A stretch of 64,000 nt of DNA from Apostichopus japonicus (lineage: Eukaryota > Echinodermata > Holothuroidea > Aspidochirotida > Stichopodidae): the NCBI RefSeq assembly GCF_037975245.1, contig NC_092564.1, positions 6,765,984 to 6,829,983 on the forward strand, read 5' to 3'. The notes beneath the pieces were generated by a model, which was given only the letters and a program-made list of their open reading frames with translations, was not told where the DNA came from and did no database searches. Positions 52,058-64,000 of the stretch are shown in pieces; position 1 is the first letter of the stretch; every line of letters begins with the position of its first letter. The translations under genes were made by a program, and so were the position numbers.

Positions 52058-52090
<33 letters not shown>

Positions 52091-52203
52091 ATATATAAAT
52101 ATTATGTATTTATATATAAATATTATATATATATAGTATTTATATATAAATGAAAATATATATATATATATATATAAATGAAAACTTAATGAGAATATTA
52201 ACG

Positions 52204-52280
<77 letters not shown>

Positions 52281-52320
52281 GATATATATAGATATATATT
52301 GATATATATATTATATATTT
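52058..52320. repeat. TA-rich compound array
   Basis: Several (TA)n tracts separated by ATAAATATTATG, ATGAAAA and GATATATA variants, about 260 bp. Confidence 0.95.
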
Positions 52321-53623
52321 GCGATGAGTTATTTTGAATCTCTGATTTGATAAATCTCTGGACTATTATTCCAAACAGAAGGATTAAACTTCTTTATGAG
52401 AACCATACCCTCCTTCAGTTCAAACCATACATATAAAAATTTGTATACATCTTTGATATTTTGTTATTGTAACGTCAAGTTGTTCAATAAGTAGGTTAAA
52501 ATCAATAAATAAAACTTTGTTTGTTATCATCAATCTAAGCGGTTTACCGCTGATTCATGGTTTCTTCGCAATTTCCATGGCTTTTGTTTTTTGTTTCAAT
52601 TCTCGTTGACCGATCCAACCCTATCTTCGTCTCTCCTCTTTTTTCACATCCAAGCTTTCCCGACGTTGGAGGTCTGTCGTCTATTTGCTCATGGTATACT
52701 TAGCATCATAATTTTTTTCCTTAGACGCTTTTACTGCATAACCAATGTAGAGCAATTTAGCGAGCAGGCTAGAAACCTACAGCGGTCGTAATCTTCACCT
52801 ATGTTAACCCGTCCCCCCATACAGTACAAAATGTAAATGGTTTGACTCGAAATAAAATCGACATAAAAAGTTTGCTTCTCTCTAATCAGGACGTAAAGTT
52901 GGCAGTTAAATCCTCTCAGTTTTACAATAGGTGAGCGTTGCTACACCATATCAAGCGTGCTCTCTTGTCCACTTCAAAGGAGCACCGCATTTGGACTTTG
53001 TCTCCTTATTGCTCATCCCTTGTTTTTTTTTTCTATCTTTTTTCTTTCTGGGATTTTTTTTCTTCTGCCGTGGACTCAACGAACTCGTACACACAGTAAA
53101 CTTGATGATAATAATAGCACGAATTTCAATTGTCGAATTGTTGAAAAGGGATCTGAACAGAACACAAACTTCGAATAGAAAATTCGTTCTGCTACAGCGC
53201 TTGTGAACAAATCTATACACTAGGCTCTGTGATAGACGACGTATCAGCCATACACACGCAAAAAAACAAAAGTTACCATCGAATCACGTGATGTGTTATT
53301 CATCGTGGTATTGGTGAAAAGAAGGAAGGTCGATGGGGTCAGACATAAATGGTACTTAACAACTTTAACAACACATTCTAACCCAGGCGTTTGAAGATCG
53401 CACACTGTACCATGCAACTATAAACTTGTTCCATGGTCATTTTTAGTACCTTTTTTTTTGTACAGTGTGATCGTGTTGTTATTGTTGAAGCGTGTAATTT
53501 TTTTATTCTCTTGCGTTTCTTTGCACATGGTTATTGGGATCGAGAGATTACTGGCTAATTTTTTTTCTTCCATTGTGGAATTATATAGTGTGGACCAATT
53601 TTTTTTGGTAAAAGGAAGTGGAT
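52321..53623. other. sequence upstream of the coding exon
   Basis: Likely 5' UTR, promoter or preceding intron. TATATAG at 53583 lies only about 40 bp before the first ATG, so it would leave almost no leader if used as a TATA box. Several T-runs (53025-53060, 53450, 53560, 53600) could be pyrimidine tracts of an upstream splice acceptor. None of these is decisive. Confidence 0.4.
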
Positions 53624-54152
53624 ATGATGATGCAAATAGGATCCGAACAGACGAACTGGCAAGCACAGAGAACCAACAACATGGTGAATTCCACAGAGAG
53701 TTGTGCGTCGGAGTATAGGGGATTATCGTCCTCCGCTCCCAACGGGTACTATGGATCGGGACATGGCCGTTCTCAAAGAGGCCCCTATAATTCCTCGTCT
53801 TACGTAGGCTTAAATGGGGGCTATAACGACTCTAATAATTCCCTCCATTACTCTCATTTCTATGGGCCAAACGAGCCGGTCTCCACATCAGCCAGTCCCG
53901 AGGAGATACCCAACAGCCATAGCCCTATCAGCTATACCTCTAACGCATGGAACGGCAACGACCACAGACAGTCGATGGCGTACGCCACGACGCCCCGCCA
54001 TTACCCCCACGCCTTCAACAACTCAGCAGCTTTTTTACCGTCGACGGGTTCAACGCCTCACACCCACCCGGCTCATCATCAACAACAATACTTTACCAGT
54101 GGGGGTTGCTCGGCAGGTTATATGAATAGCCCCTTCCCGCTGGATATGTCCG
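53624..54152 (+). CDS. first coding exon of a probable developmental transcription factor (5' partial gene)
   Basis: Seen: an open frame of 176 codons plus one base, starting at a run of three ATGs (53624, 53627, 53630). An in-frame TAA at 53609-53611 closes the frame upstream. It ends at CG|GTAAGT, a near-consensus 5' splice site, giving a phase-1 intron after ...FPLDMS. Reading through the donor would extend the frame only to 54250 with unremarkable sequence. Base composition is clearly more GC-rich than the flanks. The peptide is rich in Ser, Asn, Tyr, His, Pro and Gly, with an HPAHHQQQ tract near residues 148-155, and has no signal peptide, membrane segment or zinc-binding pattern. Known: such disordered Y/N/S/H-rich N-termini precede the DNA-binding exon in Hox and other developmental regulators. 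Inference: first exon of a transcription factor; posterior Hox is one guess, held at about 0.2. No homeodomain-like exon was found downstream, so the first intron would exceed 9.8 kb. The exact start among the three ATGs is unresolved. Confidence 0.72.
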
Positions 54153-56277
54153 GTAAGTTTCAGCTATCCTTTGCATCAATCCACCCCCCCCCCCTCAACA
54201 GCCTCACGTACACACTAGATTTTTATATAGTCCAAAAACATTACTTTTAACAGTAAATTGTTTTGCATTCTATCTCTTGACGAACTCTCATAAACTCACT
54301 TTACGAGGTTATCAAGGGAGTTCTAAGTATTTTTCTTGCAGTAATAATAAAAATATCGTTTGAAGATATAAAATAAAAACATATGGGTCGTTTACGCGAT
54401 TACATTACGCTTTCATTGTATTAACCCATTTGACCGCATAACTTGCGTTATTTGCTCCTTACTATATTTATATACATATCGCAAGCAGGATTTTTTGTTA
54501 TGGAGGGAAATATTAACATGGTAAGTTTGTCACCAGTTTTCAGCCAAAAACTTTGCTTTTTCTCAGAAAATCGTATCGACTTTTCTTGTGTAATTAATTG
54601 TATATAGATATTCGATATATCTGTGTAACACTTTTCAGCTGATCTCTGTTCTTTGAACGAAATTGGCAGAAGAAGAAAAATCTCGCCAAGTTGAGGAGTA
54701 TCAATCCGCTGCGAATCCCAATTTTGTTTCTAACTAAAATATGATATAATCTTGAAGAAAAAATCTAATGTGATATGACAGAAATCTCAGGGGCACCAGC
54801 CACTATACTGAGTACAAAGCAACAACAAATAAAGCACGGTTTTATTCTTCAATTTTAATTTCAATGTTCCACAATTTACGTTAAATTTTGAAGACGATTT
54901 CGGGTTTTTTTATGGAAGAAATTTAACTTTCGTTTAATTGTGATGTTATATAATATTCGAAAAGTTTCCATTAGTTGAGAAAACAAATTAAAAGAAAACC
55001 GTTGCAACAAAGTGATTATGTTTTATAGCAGTTAGTAAGATACAAAACGCAGCCAGAATGTGATTTGTATTTCAAGGAAGCTTCATTAAACGATAGTAAA
55101 TGAAATTTGATTTTTATGACGAAACCATGATACCGCCAAAACGTGGCTGTTGTTATAGGATAAATTACTCTCTTCCTACTTAAGCAAAGACGGTTTTCAT
55201 CCTCGGTGTAAATCCCCCCAGTCAAAATATATATATGAAAATAATGACTTTACTTGTTTGGTTATAGGCCAATATTAACGGTTAAGCATAAATCAAATAT
55301 TTGCAACGGGACGGCTTGGCATGGTGAAACTCAGTGACTACTGCTAAATCTTTGTGTTCGGGTGAACGTACCCGTCACCCCGAAGAGCTACCCGCTATAA
55401 GCGGTTAACATTGTTCAGTAGCAATTGTTTATTTTTCAGATAAAAACGATTCAAAATTCGCATCAAATAGTTTTAATTTTGAAAACACCGGATATTGAAA
55501 ATAATTTCTAAACAGTTAATTTTGAGATCTGTTTCTCAAACAAAGTAGTGTTACTATTTGTTCACTTTGACATGTGGAAACCAACACTGAAAATAGTTCC
55601 TTCTACACCTTTTTTTTCTGCTTGAAAAATCTTTGAACACCGATTTAAACATTCTGGCAATCGCATTCACTTTGTAGAAACAAGAATGGAAACCATTCAA
55701 CATCAAAAGTATCTGTTTTTGTCTCTATTTACTGGTTGGAACAAATATTAGTTTCGCTTTGACAACATTAGATACTGTCTGCTCGTCATTCTAGATTATT
55801 ATGTAAGCAGTGTCACCTAAAATAGGTAATATCGACCCTTTTTACCCCATCAATTACTATAAATGGTAGATTAATCGAAAGTGACCGGTTTGTCGACCCT
55901 CTGTATAAGACTAATACCTCCTTATGAAACTCTTTCGTCAAGCAAATATTTGGCGATATTTATAAATTACTGAAATTTTCTCAAACTTTTCTTCTGTTTT
56001 TAGGGTGGCTGATGAGTGGATGTGGGGGGGGGGGGGGTTGTACAATTAGTTCTCCCTTATCATACAAACGTACCTCCAAGTTGTTTTGATATCATCTGTT
56101 TGATTTTTTGTATTATCAGTTTTAAAAAAATCATCTAGGCCGTTTATTAACTATATACACCCCAAAATATTAAGCAGGTTGTCATCAATTATTTTACACC
56201 ATTTTGTGATTTTTCTCTACTCTGCTGCTTCCCATTTTTTTCTATAAATATTGCTAAAAGACAAAGTGTCAAAAAAT

Positions 56278-56321
56278 AATATATATATATATTATATATA
56301 TATATATATATATACCCCTCA

Positions 56322-56383
<62 letters not shown>

Positions 56384-56391
56384 TGAGGGGT
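56278..56391. repeat. (TA)n array within a GC-rich inverted repeat
   Basis: CCCCTCACC (56315-56323) and GGTGAGGGG (56382-56390) are reverse complements bracketing pure (TA)n, so the 76-bp block is one continuous palindrome. A further TA tract lies just upstream. Confidence 0.93.
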
Positions 56392-59300
56392 AAGGGGAAG
56401 GGGTGGAGGGGACTTTGAAGACACAATGTTTCATGATTCAAGAAGATGGTTTCACTTTGCACCACGCACCATGTGTCAGCTATATCCAATTGATTCAACG
56501 TTTATGCTCAAGTTTTATATGTTTTTCTACCTTCTCGCTATAATATTTCGCCGCGTTTGATCAATGTTAATAAAAACAACTCTGCTTTTGAAATACTTCC
56601 GAAAAGTTAAGAGTTTCGTCCTTGTAAAGGGACATAAAAAGCATGTCTTTCTTGTTTCGGTCGGGATTTACAGGTGAGAACAATTTGTCAAGTAATTAAA
56701 CTGCAGTTTAATGACTCATTCAACGTATTCATGACAAGAATAATGGAAACAAAAGACCAAAATGAAAAGACAAGCAAAATGAAAACCGGGTATTGTGCTA
56801 TATATTAACGATAACAACAAGTATTCAGTGTATTGTACATGACTGAAATATTTCATAAGTAATACTGGAGAATTCATCGAAAACTTAGTGCATGTAATTT
56901 CACTTTCTTTGGGGTTAAAATGAAGCTTTATAGGATATGATGGAAAACTATGAAAATATGATTTCTTTTGTTGCAGATTATTTAGGTTACTTAGAGGGGT
57001 TTGGCTCAATTCAAGAATTTTGTAGGACCCAGCGCCCCCCCCCCCCCCCGCTTCCAAACAACCTCTGTCCCAAATGTTGTTGATGACTTGACGTTTCGTC
57101 AAATAGATTTAAAATTTCATTTTATCAAACTGAATTCTGCTTTTTTTTTTGTTCCCTCTGAGTTCTTTCCAAGGAGGTATAGTTAGGCCTACACAGTTAC
57201 AGAGGTTACCTACATAAGACCTACATTAGCCTAACATCTCATTTTCATGTAACCACATAGTACCTATTCATACGTATACATGTAGTTGACAAATTCATAA
57301 ACTATATGAATTTGAAAGAAAGAAAGCGTTTAGAAATCTCATAAGAATGTACCGTCCATTAGTTTGGCCAACAGTTCAGTTAAATTTCATAAAATGAAAT
57401 AGTAAAAGCGAAAATTGTTAAATTTTCTAATTTTGTATTATGCACGTGATTTAACATTATGACAAATAGTATCGAGTAGACGAATCGTTAATAATTAAGT
57501 CAAATTTATTAAATATTTGCACATTAGACGTCACTTTATTACAAATGAAGCGACAGGAGAGTATTTAAGATAAGAAGTTATCCATCGCAACTCCCTGTAT
57601 TAATACTTGGTACAGTGTACAGTAGGTTTGATAAAATTGTTGTACAAATGTAAACGGGTTGATTACAAAGCGGTTATTATATCCTCGGTTATTAGAAATC
57701 TCAATAACTGTATTTAGGAATATTTTCTATTCTAGCTTATATAAGATTTCACCACGGTTTAAAGAACATATTAACTTCAAGGGAAAAATTCTTAAGTAAT
57801 TTTCTCCTTATTTTGTTATCATTATTTTTCTTATTGGCAACCACGTCTTTGTATGTAACACATCTCAACGAGTTAACCCCTTTAAGTTAGCCTTATACCA
57901 CATAATCTCTTTAGTTTAATTTTCTTCAAGTTTTTATGATTATTTTTTTTTTTGTACTTCCAAAATTCCATAACCAATGTAGCTCATTTAGCTTTTATAA
58001 TTCAAGTTTATTTTAATTTAAACTATAAAAATTGATAATTTAATTGATAAATTTTCCAATATTTTGTGATGCAGGTTTCTTATGCTATAATAGCGAGGAA
58101 ATAAATTATTAATTATAAATGTGTACAATTATCTTCCCTTTGTGCAAGATTCTTGAAGGATATCTTTGAAACTTCTCAAATATTCGGTATAGGTTTTGTA
58201 AAATTGTTGAGTTAACGCAGAACGATAAAAGATTTTTTTTTTCATTTGCCATTCGACCTTAGAGACTACTGTTCGGGTTGCAATTATCTTACAGCATATG
58301 TCACATTTTACCTTTATATTTTAGTCCTTAAACACCATCATCATAATCGGAAGATGCCCTCCCTTTACAGAAATAAATAGATACCATTGATTTTGTTTTG
58401 CACTTATTTACAAAATGCAAAGTAGGAGAAACTATCATTCTATTGAAATGTAATTTGAAAATTAACTTAAAAAAAAAACAAGGAATTATAGCAATTTTGA
58501 AGTGAGGGTAAAGGTTGAAGAACATACTGGTTTTCTCACGACAACAAAAATCTGCCTCTAAAAAAGACAATGGCTTATTGTTCTTGTCATGGTATTCTTT
58601 ACACAATGCATATGTTCTCCACAATATGTACTACATTTGAAAAGTTCAACACAGCGACAGAAATGCTTTATATTCACTTATCGACAAAGACAGTGGGGCC
58701 GGATCGGCGGGGGGGGGGGGTGGGGGTGTTGCTGGAGGGATTTTTAATATTGAAAGTTTTAACCTTTTTTCCTTTCATTCAGCACATTTTCTTGAAGATT
58801 TCCAACTTTCTTCAATAATACAGAAAGAAACGAAAAGACGTTTACTGTAGCACACTACCATATGCGATTACAAAATGTACTCAGATTTTCTTTGTGGTTT
58901 AGAACCCTTTTTTACTTTATTTGTTTGCAAACGTTCAATAACTGCAGACTTTCTCAGCTTTGTAAATAGACAGTTAAAGGCACATTAGGTTACAGTCTTC
59001 AGTATACATGTGTACTCTCACTGCCTGAAGTGTTTACTAAAACGGAAAATATTCAACCCAGTCAGTCGTTCGATCTGTTCGTCTTAATTATCGACCCTTC
59101 TTTTCTATTATAAGAGCTTATGAGCACGTTCACTGATTTCTTTCGGATAAAGGGCATAAACTTATTATTAATCCGTTCGATAATAGTAAATCGAAATGTC
59201 TTGTCTGAGGTGACTTATACTGCTATAACATCTTTGTGGTGAATACGGCTACGTGATGAACATAGCCCGATGATTGTTTGGTATAGGCTAACATGAATCA

Positions 59301-59989
59301 AACTATTTATAATATTTAACATTTAACATGAAAAAAAGGATTAAGGTATGAGAACTAGATAATCTGTCCATTACTCTCTTGAGTGCTCTCTCTCTCAATA
59401 ATTGAAGTAAAACAATAGGAAAGAGCATAAAATTAAAGTCATGTGATAACATATCAAAACAAAGATTTAATACAAATGTACTTCTATACAGAGATCATAT
59501 AACACATAAATGTGAACATAATGAAAATAGATTAGGTGAAAAAAAGGATGCCATGATTTCTCTGCAAGAAATATATTGTGCTCATAGTAAAACAGAGATT
59601 CACAACGAATCTTTCTTTGAAAGAATGCCAACTGGGAGAACATACCAGTTTATCACCCTAATATTAATTTGTCTTAAATTTATGCTGATACATGAAGAAA
59701 GTAGCCTATATCTATATCTATACATATCATTCTTTCTTATTTTCTGCGTTTCTTTGGTAAGATGCAATGCGTACATATACTGTATATTCATTCATATATG
59801 CATAAATACATACATACTGACTGACTCACTGACTAACTTATGGAAAGACTCATGCAGGGTTTAGTACATTACCCAGCTAAATTAAACACACTATGTACAT
59901 ACCTCATGTCTAATTGCAATTTTCTTTCTAATGCATTATGTACAACATATAGTATAATTTGTAACGTTGGTATATAATCATATCTTGTC

Positions 59990-60208
59990 TCAACTTGTAA
60001 TCAAGGCGATCTTTTTGTAAGTTTCTTTGGAAGCGCCATTTTGGTCACTAAGTTCATGTAAATCATATATAAGATTCTGTATTTTGCCTTCATATTGCAA
60101 AGGAGGTTTAAGTAATCCCAGTCGTCGTTTAAGCAGTTTGTGCTTCTCTCGATACTTAGTAATAGTTGACATTACTGTAGGTGTACCATATAGATTCATC
60201 CTTGTCAT
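59990..60208 (-). CDS. possible internal exon of unknown protein (weak)
   Basis: An open minus-strand frame gives a charged, helix-prone peptide containing KYREKHKLLKRRL followed by a PPLQYEG turn and a second helical stretch ending ETYKKIALITS. The composition looks more protein-like than the other short frames in the window. The stretch ACAAG/GATG near 60208-60204 could be a splice acceptor after a pyrimidine-rich tract. At the 3' end the frame runs into TGA at the start of a poor GTTGAG donor-like sequence. I do not recognise the family. It may be an exon, a transposon fragment or chance. Confidence 0.25.
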   Translation of the reverse strand: MTRMNLYGTPTVMSTITKYREKHKLLKRRLGLLKPPLQYEGKIQNLIYDLHELSDQNGASKETYKKIALITS

Positions 60209-63200
60209 TTTCACAGGAAACACAAAAGGAATTGAAATATTTCAAATTTGTCAAAAGTCGGTCCAAATCTTTTCTTCATATTAATACGTTAGTAGCTTAC
60301 TATACCTCTCAATACACATGTGTTTATCCTCAAGTTGGGGACACTGTTTATATTCAATTTTTTTTAATAATAAGGGCAAGAAAATGAGTGACACATTAAA
60401 ACAGAAATATACAAGTATGATATTAGCCTAATAACGGTACCCGTTTGGAAACTTGCTGAAAAGTGGTGAAATTTCTATATTATTCAACCTCTAAATGGGT
60501 GGGACAATTTTGAAGTCAACAAATAGTGTAAATCAAACAGGAAAACATATACAGTCATATAGAAGTGTGCACGCGAATTTTACTAAACACTTGTTACTGT
60601 TATATGCATCAGTAGGCAACGTTTATGTATTGAAAAAAAAACACGGGTATTTTAAGTTTCACCAGGAAGCGCTATCAAAGGTCTCACAATTTGGCTATCA
60701 AAATAAAAACGGTTGCTTCGGAAACATGAAAATAAAGTATGTCATGGTTACATATCAAAACAGATTCAGTGACTATGATTAATTCGACCTCTACAACAGA
60801 TCTTTAGAGAATGATGTTAGTTTTATTAAAGTTCTTCAGCTAATTAACAAACTCATTGTCATCATTTTCGGTGCAAGAAGCAAAATAAGGTCTGGTATTG
60901 CATGCATAGCATCTATAGATATGTTGGTTGTTATTTCAATACCGAGAACGCATTCAACGAATTTCTGAAGCCAAATGTTTACCAATCTAAATGTCAATAA
61001 TATAAGGTGTTAAATTCAAGGACATTTGGCGTGCCTTGATTTTGTTTCCCCTTTCTGTTGTAAACGCATAGAAATGTTTTTTTGTTTTCAATACAAAAGA
61101 ACACAATCTTTCTACCAAGTCATGTAAGGTATGTCTTTTGTACATAACTGCGGGAATGAAGAAATCCTAGTCTGAGGTCGTGTTGTTCGTCCTGCTTTTA
61201 TTAAAAAAATACAAAACTTATATTATGAAACGAGGTAAGCGCCAGACAAAAAAAAGAAGGGTTATCGGAATGTCAAGACACGTGATTAATTAATTACGAA
61301 ATGATGAAATTTTACAGGTTAGTTTTGGGTGGTCATATTCCTGCTAAAAATCTTGCTATTACGAGTTGTGATACGTCATTGCTACATTGATCACTTGAAT
61401 TGACCAATTTCATCGTCATGGAAGGAGACAGACCTATAAATGAAAGCAAAAAGGAGATTAAATTTGCTTCACCGATTTTTTGGACGGTTAAATCAGGATT
61501 CGCGCGACATGACAGTTTCATAGCATTTAACATAGCGTAGGCTATTATGAAAGAAGAAAAAAGGTTCTCTTTCAGCTTTCGTCCAAGATCATATACTGTA
61601 TAGACCTGATTGTAACGGGGAAAAAACACAAATAAACGAGTTGATTGACTTTTCAATTTCCCCCTCCTCAACCCCACCCCCCCCCCCAAAAAAAAATAAT
61701 ATTGCAAGTTACTAACATAAAACAATAACATACTGTACGTTGCATTCTACTCCGCATTTTCCTTAAATTTTCACTTTCTGTTTGTAAGATTTCTGTCATT
61801 ATTAATCCAGAATATGTTTTATTTTGAAAACTTTCATGTGAAGGCTATATTTCTCCGTTTCATTCTTGGAACTTAATCAAACCCGAATTACTTCTTTTAT
61901 CCTATAGCCTAAATAAATATATCAACTGTATAGGCAATGTTACAGCACATAACACGTGTATTTTATATAAAATAAGATAATAAATGTGCATGAAATATCT
62001 ACATTTAATGTGGTCATTGGGACAATATGAGTATGGTGATCGCATCCTCTACAAGTTAAAAACATAACTCGTGTCTTGATAACTTTTGAAGTAAAACCAA
62101 GCATTTCTACCAAATCCCGTTGTTTCATAACTGTCCCCGTTATGCATATATGTAATCATGATACACTGTGTATATATATACATATACTGTAACACTGTCA
62201 ACCTGTAACGTTCAAAACCACGCACCATAGACTCATAAGAACAAACAGTAATATGTCTGATGTGAAAGGGTGGGAAGGAACCATAAGAGGGTAATCGGTA
62301 TAGTTTGGCAGCCGTCGAACACGCGGTGTTGTTTGTTGAATAAACCCAGTCTACATGTGTCGAAAGGGTTAAGCAGAGTGTGCAATATTTACAAAACAAT
62401 ATTGTGGTGGCTTTTTAATAACTTACACAAGCTAAACTCTAGAAGCTAAATCCATTATCTTTAACTCTTATCTATGAGACACCACACAAAGTCTTTAACA
62501 GAGAGAATAGGAGTTATTGCAGCTAATTGTTTCTCGCATGAATGGACATTTTGTAGTACACTGGATGAAAAGGTTGATTATGAAAAAAATCGGCAATATT
62601 TGTCTAAGTAGACTCGACACATGTGACCCGAACCTTGATTTGATAACTTGGTCTGTGCTCACTGACTGACTGTACTATCAGTATACCTTCCGTGTATAGG
62701 CCTATACATTTTAGTCGGCTAGGATATGTGGCATCCAGTTTGCTTTATATCAAGACAGATTTCGTCCCTTTCTTAACCCTCTTCCACCCCGCCACCCCCC
62801 CCCCCGCCCTCCTCATTTTTATTTAATTTCGTGTGCTTATCATTCCATATTTTAGTTTTATGTATCATCGATTCAATCGGTTGTATTGAACTATTTTGTC
62901 GAATAGGTTTATGAAATGGGATAAAATTTGAACTTTTAACGGAATTATATGATTGACACAAGTTAATTCGATATTAGTACAATTTCAGCAAACGTGTATA
63001 GCATCATGGAATTACTTTGGTTATATGTGACACAATGAATTGGAAATTTCCATAAATGGCTGGTCGGGTCCAGTTGGGGGGTGGGGGGGTAGGGGTAGTG
63101 GTGGTGGGTGGGGTGGCCACTTCGGTAAATGGATTAGTATACGGCTTATCCGTTCTATTTCGCGTAACTGGATCATTGTTTTTACTATAGATGTCTATAC

Positions 63201-64000
63201 TAATTGATTAGATTATGTTGTGCAGACAAGCTGAAAGCAAAAGAGGTCCAGTTCGCAAAAAAAGTTAGCTTCAAACAACCACTTAGTTCTTGCCTTTTTC
63301 ATTTTCCATTATTTTCACTGTGAGATATGGCTATTACAGTGAGGGAGTGACAGGGGCTTCCACAAAATTTGAAACTGATAAGCTCAGAGGATGCAAAATA
63401 AATAATCGTCCCTATAAAGCTACAGTATGTGGAATGTTAACTTCAATTAAGCAAATCTAAAATCAGATTCAAAACAATTTTAAATCGAACGGGATTTTTT
63501 TTTTTTGCAAAATAAATATTGATATTGGCTGCTCAAAAATGATATATTTTGTTTTTCTTCTCATGTTTAGATTTTCCGTTGCATTAGTCCTTAATCTTTT
63601 GATGACATGTTTCAATAAGATCCGTTTGCTAAATATAGTCACGTGAGCTCAGTGAATATTTGACAGTGAAATTCTGCTATATTTTAATATCAATTTCTGT
63701 GCTCAGAAAAATTGAGTAACTCTGTCTTTATCGTATATGCAATAAATGTTCTTTTCTCTCTCTCTCTTTAATTCTTTAAATAACAGCTACGGGCAAGTGA
63801 CAAACAAAAAAACAAAGTCGTAATACAGAAATTTTTAACTGACAGTACCTTATATTAACAATTACAAAGAAAAACAAATTCTAACAAATATCCTCCGCCA
63901 ATCTCCTTTGTTCTTCCACATCAAAAAGTCTTAAGGAATTGGCTGATCGATTTGAAGGGAATCGCTTCATGTTAACTCTACTAAGTAGCTGTTCCGCGAA

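Larger units (their letters stand above)
54153..64000 (+). other. presumed first intron of the gene begun at 53624 (3' end not in window)
   Basis: The stretch starts with GTAAGT. I find no exon with a recognisable DNA-binding domain downstream on the plus strand. The interval holds AT-rich unique-looking sequence, a TA array with GC-rich inverted ends at 56.3 kb, homopolymer G/C runs at about 56.02, 57.03, 58.71, 61.68, 62.80 and 63.08 kb, and a weak minus-strand exon candidate at 60.0 kb. Calling it an intron is inference from the donor site alone. Confidence 0.45.

Noticed and set aside
53583-53589. TATA box for the coding exon
   Set aside because: Too close to the first ATG, and TA-rich words are everywhere in this sequence.
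54153-64000. Homeobox exon for the gene starting at 53624
   Set aside because: I looked for a WFQNRR-type coding stretch on the plus strand and found none.

Overview
This is eukaryotic, non-coding-rich DNA, almost certainly from an animal. It is AT-rich and has no operons or dense ORFs. It carries long (TA)n arrays, tRNA-derived SINE-like repeats, short non-autonomous hAT-type transposons with 8-bp target duplications, minisatellites, and many homopolymeric G/C runs. The repeat mix and the one recognisable coding exon fit a marine invertebrate, perhaps a deuterostome such as an echinoderm, but the species assignment is inference and uncertain.

Only one protein-coding feature is well supported: a plus-strand first coding exon at 53624-54152. 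It encodes 176 residues rich in Ser, Asn, Tyr, His, Pro and Gly and ends at a strong splice donor (CG|GTAAGT). It resembles the low-complexity N-terminal half of a developmental transcription factor. A posterior Hox-type gene is one possibility, but no DNA-binding domain is in the window, so the family is unproven. The rest of the window to 64000 would be its first intron. A second, weak exon-like stretch lies on the minus strand near 60.0-60.2 kb.

Layout. 1-21.7 kb: gene desert with a retroelement-end-like repeat at 1.4 kb that can be drawn as a hammerhead-like fold, a near-perfect 78-bp hairpin at 5.0 kb and a 190-bp (TA)n array at 14.8 kb. 21.7-34 kb: a small inverted-repeat element (21.75 kb), a tRNA-like remnant (22.4 kb), a hAT MITE (23.7 kb), a 41-bp minisatellite (25.1 kb), two related SINE-like copies (26.0 and 33.0 kb), an inverted second copy of the 1.4-kb repeat (30.0 kb) and a G/C-rich terminal-inverted-repeat element (31.3 kb). 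34-46 kb: a cluster of CRE-like sites (35.8 kb), a hAT MITE (37.5 kb), TTCG/TTCA and AGT microsatellites, a second copy of the same hAT MITE interrupted by another transposon (41.4-42.8 kb), and a 40-bp perfect inverted repeat bracketing a TA-rich array (44.8-45.4 kb). 45.5-52.3 kb: an inverted pair of another tRNA-derived repeat, a 1.65-kb satellite of 29-bp units with 203-bp higher-order periodicity (46.6-48.3 kb), and a further hAT MITE (49.3 kb). 52.3-64 kb: the coding exon and its presumed intron.

The best-supported observations are the nested transposon at 41.4-42.8 kb, proved internally by its target duplication and an uninterrupted relative at 37.5 kb, and the satellite's higher-order structure. 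The hammerhead-like fold in the two-copy repeat is the most speculative but potentially most interesting signal.
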